Source: CBDUVZ01 sp965370805
GTDB taxonomy: Bacteria > Hydrothermota > Tepidihabitantia > Tepidihabitantales > Tepidihabitantaceae
Length of the DNA: 7,293 nucleotides
Assembly (NCBI GenBank): GCA_965370805.1
Contig: CBDUVZ010000131.1
Span: 1 to 7,293, forward strand
Direction of reading: 5' to 3'
Under the pieces are notes generated by a model. The model had not been told where the DNA came from and searched no databases. It was given only the letters and a program-made list of their open reading frames with translations. Below are positions 5,170 to 7,293 of the stretch, piece by piece; position 1 is the stretch's first letter; every line of letters starts with the position of its first letter. The translations under genes and the position numbers were made by a program.

Positions 5170-6255
5170 ATGGCTAAGACCAAACCCCGAGGCGGCACCC
5201 GCACCGGGAAGCCGAACCTAACCGCGCCTGAACTTGCGGTCATCGACCGCTACGCCCGGGCGCTGGGCAATGGCAAGTACCGAAGCACCAGCGAAGCTGC
5301 GCCCGACTGCTGGCGCGCGCTCAGGAAGCTGCGGGCGCGCATGCCTTCACTGCCGCTCTGGCCCGAGCACCGGCTCCGCTGTGTGTTAGCGAGGCGCGCC
5401 CGGAAGCTAGGTCTGGCCTGGACCGTAAGCTTCTGGAGCCCGGCGGAAAAGCGGCTCGCGCGGAAGTATGCCCGAGCGGTCATACGGGGCCGTTTCCCGA
5501 GCCTGCGCGCCGCGGCCCGGGAATGTCGGCGCCAACTGGCCGAGAAACTGGACCGGAAGCGCAATCTCGATGGCGTCTGCTGGCACATCAGCCGGGAGCT
5601 GCGCGCGCTGGGCGTGCCCGCGCAGGAACAGAAATGGACCGCGGCCGAACTGCGCGTGCTCAAACGCTTCACGCGCAAAGCCTATGCCGGACGGCCGTGC
5701 ACAATCAGCAATATGTCGGTGGCCTGCAGCCGCGCACTGGACGGTAGACGCTCACCCGACGCGGTGCGTACCCAGATGAAGAAGCTGGTCGCGGAAATCA
5801 AGCAGCCCCGCTTCCACGGGTTCAGCCTGCCCTGGGAGAGACAGTACTTCGAGCGCTACGCGCTCAAAGCCGCGGCGGGAAAGCCACGCACCAAGATGGC
5901 CGCGGCCCGGGCATGCCTCAAGGCCCTGGAAAGCCGCCAGAAAGTGGAGAGCCGCAAAGCGCCGGGCAGAGTCAGCCCGGGCTACAAGCGCGACCTGACC
6001 GGGGTCTACTCCGGAATCGGACAGGCCGCCCGGCGACTCGGCCTGCCCCTTTTGGCGCGCAGTTACTGGAACGAGGAAGAAAACCGGATGTGCCGGACCT
6101 GGCGCGAGTGGTACCGACGGTGGCGGGGCGTTCGCCGACTGTCGCCGCTCAAGCAGGCAGCCGAAGGCCTGCAGTTCGAACTGGCCGAGAAGGGCTACAC
6201 GCGCACTTTCGCCGCCTGCAGTTGCCGGATCTCCAAGCCGGGCCCGATGGAGTAG
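5170..6255 (+). CDS. Tandem-repeat, Myb/SANT-like putative DNA-binding protein
   Basis: 361 residues from the ATG at 5170; a TTG at 5158 would add four. The protein is very rich in Arg and Ala and strongly basic. It consists of about five units of 55-80 residues: near 16-84, 88-150, 155-210, 218-295 and 299-361. Each begins with an aromatic residue and an acidic one (LTAPEL, FWSPAE, KWTAAE, FSLPWE, YWNEEE). Each continues with a helix ending near RYA or KYA, a G-K/R turn, an Ala-rich helix, and in most units a third helix ending in LG-L/V. Spaced aromatic residues in three-helix units resemble Myb/SANT or homeodomain-like DNA-binding folds. I do not recognise a named family. Lack of sequence identity between units suggests old duplication. 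Sequence-specific DNA binding is inferred. The good promoter, with no Shine-Dalgarno, suggests controlled expression. Confidence 0.7.
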   Translation: MAKTKPRGGTRTGKPNLTAPELAVIDRYARALGNGKYRSTSEAAPDCWRALRKLRARMPSLPLWPEHRLRCVLARRARKLGLAWTVSFWSPAEKRLARKYARAVIRGRFPSLRAAARECRRQLAEKLDRKRNLDGVCWHISRELRALGVPAQEQKWTAAELRVLKRFTRKAYAGRPCTISNMSVACSRALDGRRSPDAVRTQMKKLVAEIKQPRFHGFSLPWERQYFERYALKAAAGKPRTKMAAARACLKALESRQKVESRKAPGRVSPGYKRDLTGVYSGIGQAARRLGLPLLARSYWNEEENRMCRTWREWYRRWRGVRRLSPLKQAAEGLQFELAEKGYTRTFAACSCRISKPGPME

Positions 6256-6290
6256 CACGGCCTTTCCCGGATTTCCAGACCGCGGACGCA

Positions 6291-6575
6291 TCACCGCACC
6301 CGCCCGAACCGCTGCCTGACCAAGGCTGAACCGATCAGCCAGAGCTTCTGGCCGGAGAGACCTCGCTTCCACCATTTCATCACTACCCGCTTGGTCCGGT
6401 CTTCAAAATCGGGCACGGGTGCGCGGGGGAGGGTGCGCCGGAACTCTCGGCCGAACGCGACGTAGGCGTCCTGCTGCTGTTCCTCACAACCGAGTTCGGC
6501 CACAATCCGCCGGAGCATGTCGTCCGGATGGTCGGGCCGGTCCGCGGGACGAGACGGTCCTTTCCTGCTGCCCAT
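6291..6575 (-). CDS. Short unrecognised protein, second gene of a pair
   Basis: 94 residues from the ATG at 6575, which lies 4 bases after the stop of the gene upstream (6580), so the two form an operon. The N-terminus is basic and probably disordered (GSRKGPSRPADRPDHPDD). Two helical stretches follow, about 20-50 with a single Cys and EEQQQDAYVAFGREFRR, and about 58-90 with RVVMKWWKRGLSGQKLWLIG. The Trp/Arg-rich second helix could bind nucleic acid or a partner protein, but no family is recognised. The composition is more protein-like than the other frames over the same bases. It is convergent with the tandem-repeat gene, with 35 bases between the stops and no visible terminator. Confidence 0.55.
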   Translation of the reverse strand: MGSRKGPSRPADRPDHPDDMLRRIVAELGCEEQQQDAYVAFGREFRRTLPRAPVPDFEDRTKRVVMKWWKRGLSGQKLWLIGSALVRQRFGRVR

Positions 6576-6579
6576 GGTC

Positions 6580-6951
6580 TCATCCGTCCTGCCGGCTTCG
6601 GGGACGGCCCCGCGCCTGCTTCAGCCGGTTCCAGCAGTGCACCGTCATCCGCTGCATCTGCACCGGGTCCAGCCCCTTGGCAACCCACCGGTCGGACAGT
6701 TGCAGCAGCGCTTCGACCAGATCGAGGCCACAGTGGCCGGCGAGCACCTTGCGCAAACTCATCGCGTAGCCCTGCAGCGTAACGTACGCTACCCTGGCCA
6801 GCCCGGCCCGATTCAGATATTCCTGGGCCGGCTGCTTCGTCCCGAGCGTCTTCAATACCGAGGCCAGCCACCGGTCGTACGGGTCCTCGGTCTGGTACAC
6901 GATATCGGCCAGCATCTCCACGGTTTCGGGTTCGAGTTCAAGTGGTTTCAT
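6580..6951 (-). CDS. Short unrecognised helical protein, first gene of a pair
   Basis: 123 residues from the ATG at 6951; a TTG at 6987 would add 12. The protein looks all-helical: ETVEMLADIVYQTEDPYDRW (9-28), then LASVLKTLGT, a middle helix with ARVAYVTLQGYAMSLRKVLAG, LDLVEALLQLSDRWVAKGLD, and MQRMTVHCWNRLKQARGRPR with a basic tail. No catalytic motif, membrane segment or signal peptide is seen, and no family is recognised. Only a weak AGGT lies before the start. The gene may be coupled to the Gly-Arg repeat frame that ends at 6938 and overlaps this start by 14 bases. It is followed 4 bases later by the 94-residue gene. Confidence 0.65.
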   Translation of the reverse strand: MKPLELEPETVEMLADIVYQTEDPYDRWLASVLKTLGTKQPAQEYLNRAGLARVAYVTLQGYAMSLRKVLAGHCGLDLVEALLQLSDRWVAKGLDPVQMQRMTVHCWNRLKQARGRPRSRQDG

Positions 6952-7237
6952 TTGCTGTACCTGTGTCTTCACAGTATGAGACGTCAAACCCCGCCTTTTT
7001 CTTGCAGTTCGGCCTCAATTCACTGACCCCCGGGGCGGGTGCCACTCGCCCCCCGAGTGGTCCTCCCATACGTCCCCCGGGGCGTCTACCGGTACGTCCC
7101 CTGATACGTTCCCCGATACGCCTACCGGTACGCCCGGTAGTGCGTCCCCCCATACGCCCCCCGATGCGCCCCCCAAGGCGTCCGGTCATACGTCCCCTGA
7201 TGCGTCCCCCGATACGTCCGGCCCGGAAAACCGACAT
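6938..7237 (-). CDS. Possible Gly-Arg tetrapeptide-repeat protein
   Basis: 99 residues from the ATG at 7237, with GGTGAG 6 bases upstream; a GTG at 7261 is an alternative. After MSVFRA, residues 7-64 repeat G-R-x-G every four residues (GRIGGRIRGRMTGRLGGRIG at the start), followed by a unique tail with CKKKAGFDVSYCEDTGT. It overlaps the next gene's start (6951) by 14 bases, so it could head a three-gene operon. Most differences among CGT/CGC and GGA/GGG codons are silent in this frame, which favours coding. Against it: the DNA is a 12-base minisatellite, other frames are also open, and such repeats often give false genes. If real, the Arg-rich repeat would likely be disordered and bind nucleic acid. 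Confidence 0.35.
   Translation of the reverse strand: MSVFRAGRIGGRIRGRMTGRLGGRIGGRMGGRTTGRTGRRIGERIRGRTGRRPGGRMGGPLGGRVAPAPGVSELRPNCKKKAGFDVSYCEDTGTANETT
7064..7219 (+). repeat. 12-base minisatellite
   Basis: Thirteen units of 12 bases, consensus about CGATACGTCCCC. An invariant CG dinucleotide lies at 7071 and then every 12 bases up to 7215, without one slip. Flanking bases from about 7028 look like further worn units. The units differ at several positions, so this is not a very recent expansion. The 12-base length keeps all reading frames open across it. It reads Gly-Arg-x-Gly on the - strand, and Asp-Thr-Ser-Pro or Arg-Pro-Pro-Ile on the + strand. Confidence 0.85.
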
Positions 7238-7293
7238 AGGAATCTCACCACAAAGACTCACTATGTCAAACAGAGTTTGATGTTAGCCTCATA

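Noticed and set aside
5752..6375. Long - strand and alternative + strand frames across the tandem-repeat gene
   Set aside because: They are GC-rich shadow frames. The frame at 5170 has the promoter, the repeated units and a natural residue pattern.
6383..6871. Long frames on both strands across the two short genes
   Set aside because: Their composition is dominated by Gly, Ala, Arg and Ser runs typical of shadow frames, and they conflict with the helical proteins at 6580-6951 and 6291-6575.
7241..7269. A TTGACA (- strand, 7269-7264) as promoter for the Gly-Arg frame
   Set aside because: The box at 17-base spacing is GAGATT, only 3 of 6 to consensus, and the predicted start would fall at or inside the ATG at 7237.
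6942..7280. A + strand frame rich in Arg-Pro-Pro-Ile repeats
   Set aside because: It is a shadow of the minisatellite. It overlaps the start of the - strand gene at 6951 and has no recognisable unique domain. A/G variation in the units changes its amino acids.
6980..7293. A + strand frame open to the window end, reading an Asp-Thr-Ser-Pro linker-like repeat and a unique tail after 7220
   Set aside because: It has no ATG, GTG or TTG start after its upstream stop at 6977-6979, and openness is expected from the 12-base periodicity. It would be reconsidered if a long frame continues beyond the window.

Overview
The window is GC-rich bacterial DNA with the character of an accessory or defence region. 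The composition and the short intergenic repeats would fit an uncultured environmental bacterium, but no rRNA, tRNA or taxon-specific marker is present, so no taxon is named. Protein identifications rest on motifs read by eye.

Left part (1-3377, all + strand): this looks like the debris of restriction-modification systems. A possible C-terminal end of an upstream gene (1-60) is followed by a PD-(D/E)XK restriction-endonuclease-like protein (77-1090). Then come two cassettes of the same layout. In each, a short remnant of the C-terminal tail of a DNA methyltransferase (signature ATD-x3-I-x-ELV...GL-x-DKEI-x-IVE) is followed at once by an intact gene. The first intact gene is an HsdR-N-type nuclease with a coiled coil (1511-2518). 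The second is an unrecognised cysteine-rich protein (2760-3377). In both cassettes the Ile-Val-Glu codons of the tail (ATTGTGGAGG) carry the Shine-Dalgarno of the next gene. No complete methyltransferase lies in the window.

Middle part (3378-5094): an intergenic stretch with four GATATC sites, then a toxin-antitoxin operon on the - strand. The operon encodes an HTH-XRE plus Panacea/SocA (DUF4065) antitoxin (4801-4013) and, overlapping it by 20 bases, a RelE/ParE-like toxin (4032-3649). A near-consensus promoter with a palindrome and a 9-base direct repeat lies in front of it. The operon is bracketed by two directly oriented copies of a dispersed repeat, and the toxin stop codon lies inside repeat-like sequence. 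A related repeat lies in opposite orientation at 1211-1296. Two of the copies share a striking 7-base periodicity (GATT or AATC every 7 bases).

Right part (5066-7293): a clear promoter with a two-hairpin leader precedes a basic protein made of about five tandem Trp-containing helical units that resemble Myb/SANT or homeodomain-like folds (5170-6255). Convergent to it on the - strand is a pair of short unrecognised genes (6951-6580 and 6575-6291). The window ends in a 12-base minisatellite (7064-7219). On the - strand this reads as a Gly-Arg-x-Gly tetrapeptide repeat that overlaps the start of the gene pair.

The best candidates for something undescribed are the five-unit DNA-binding-like protein with its leader, the repeat-bracketed toxin-antitoxin cassette, and the twin methyltransferase tails used as ribosome-binding leaders.
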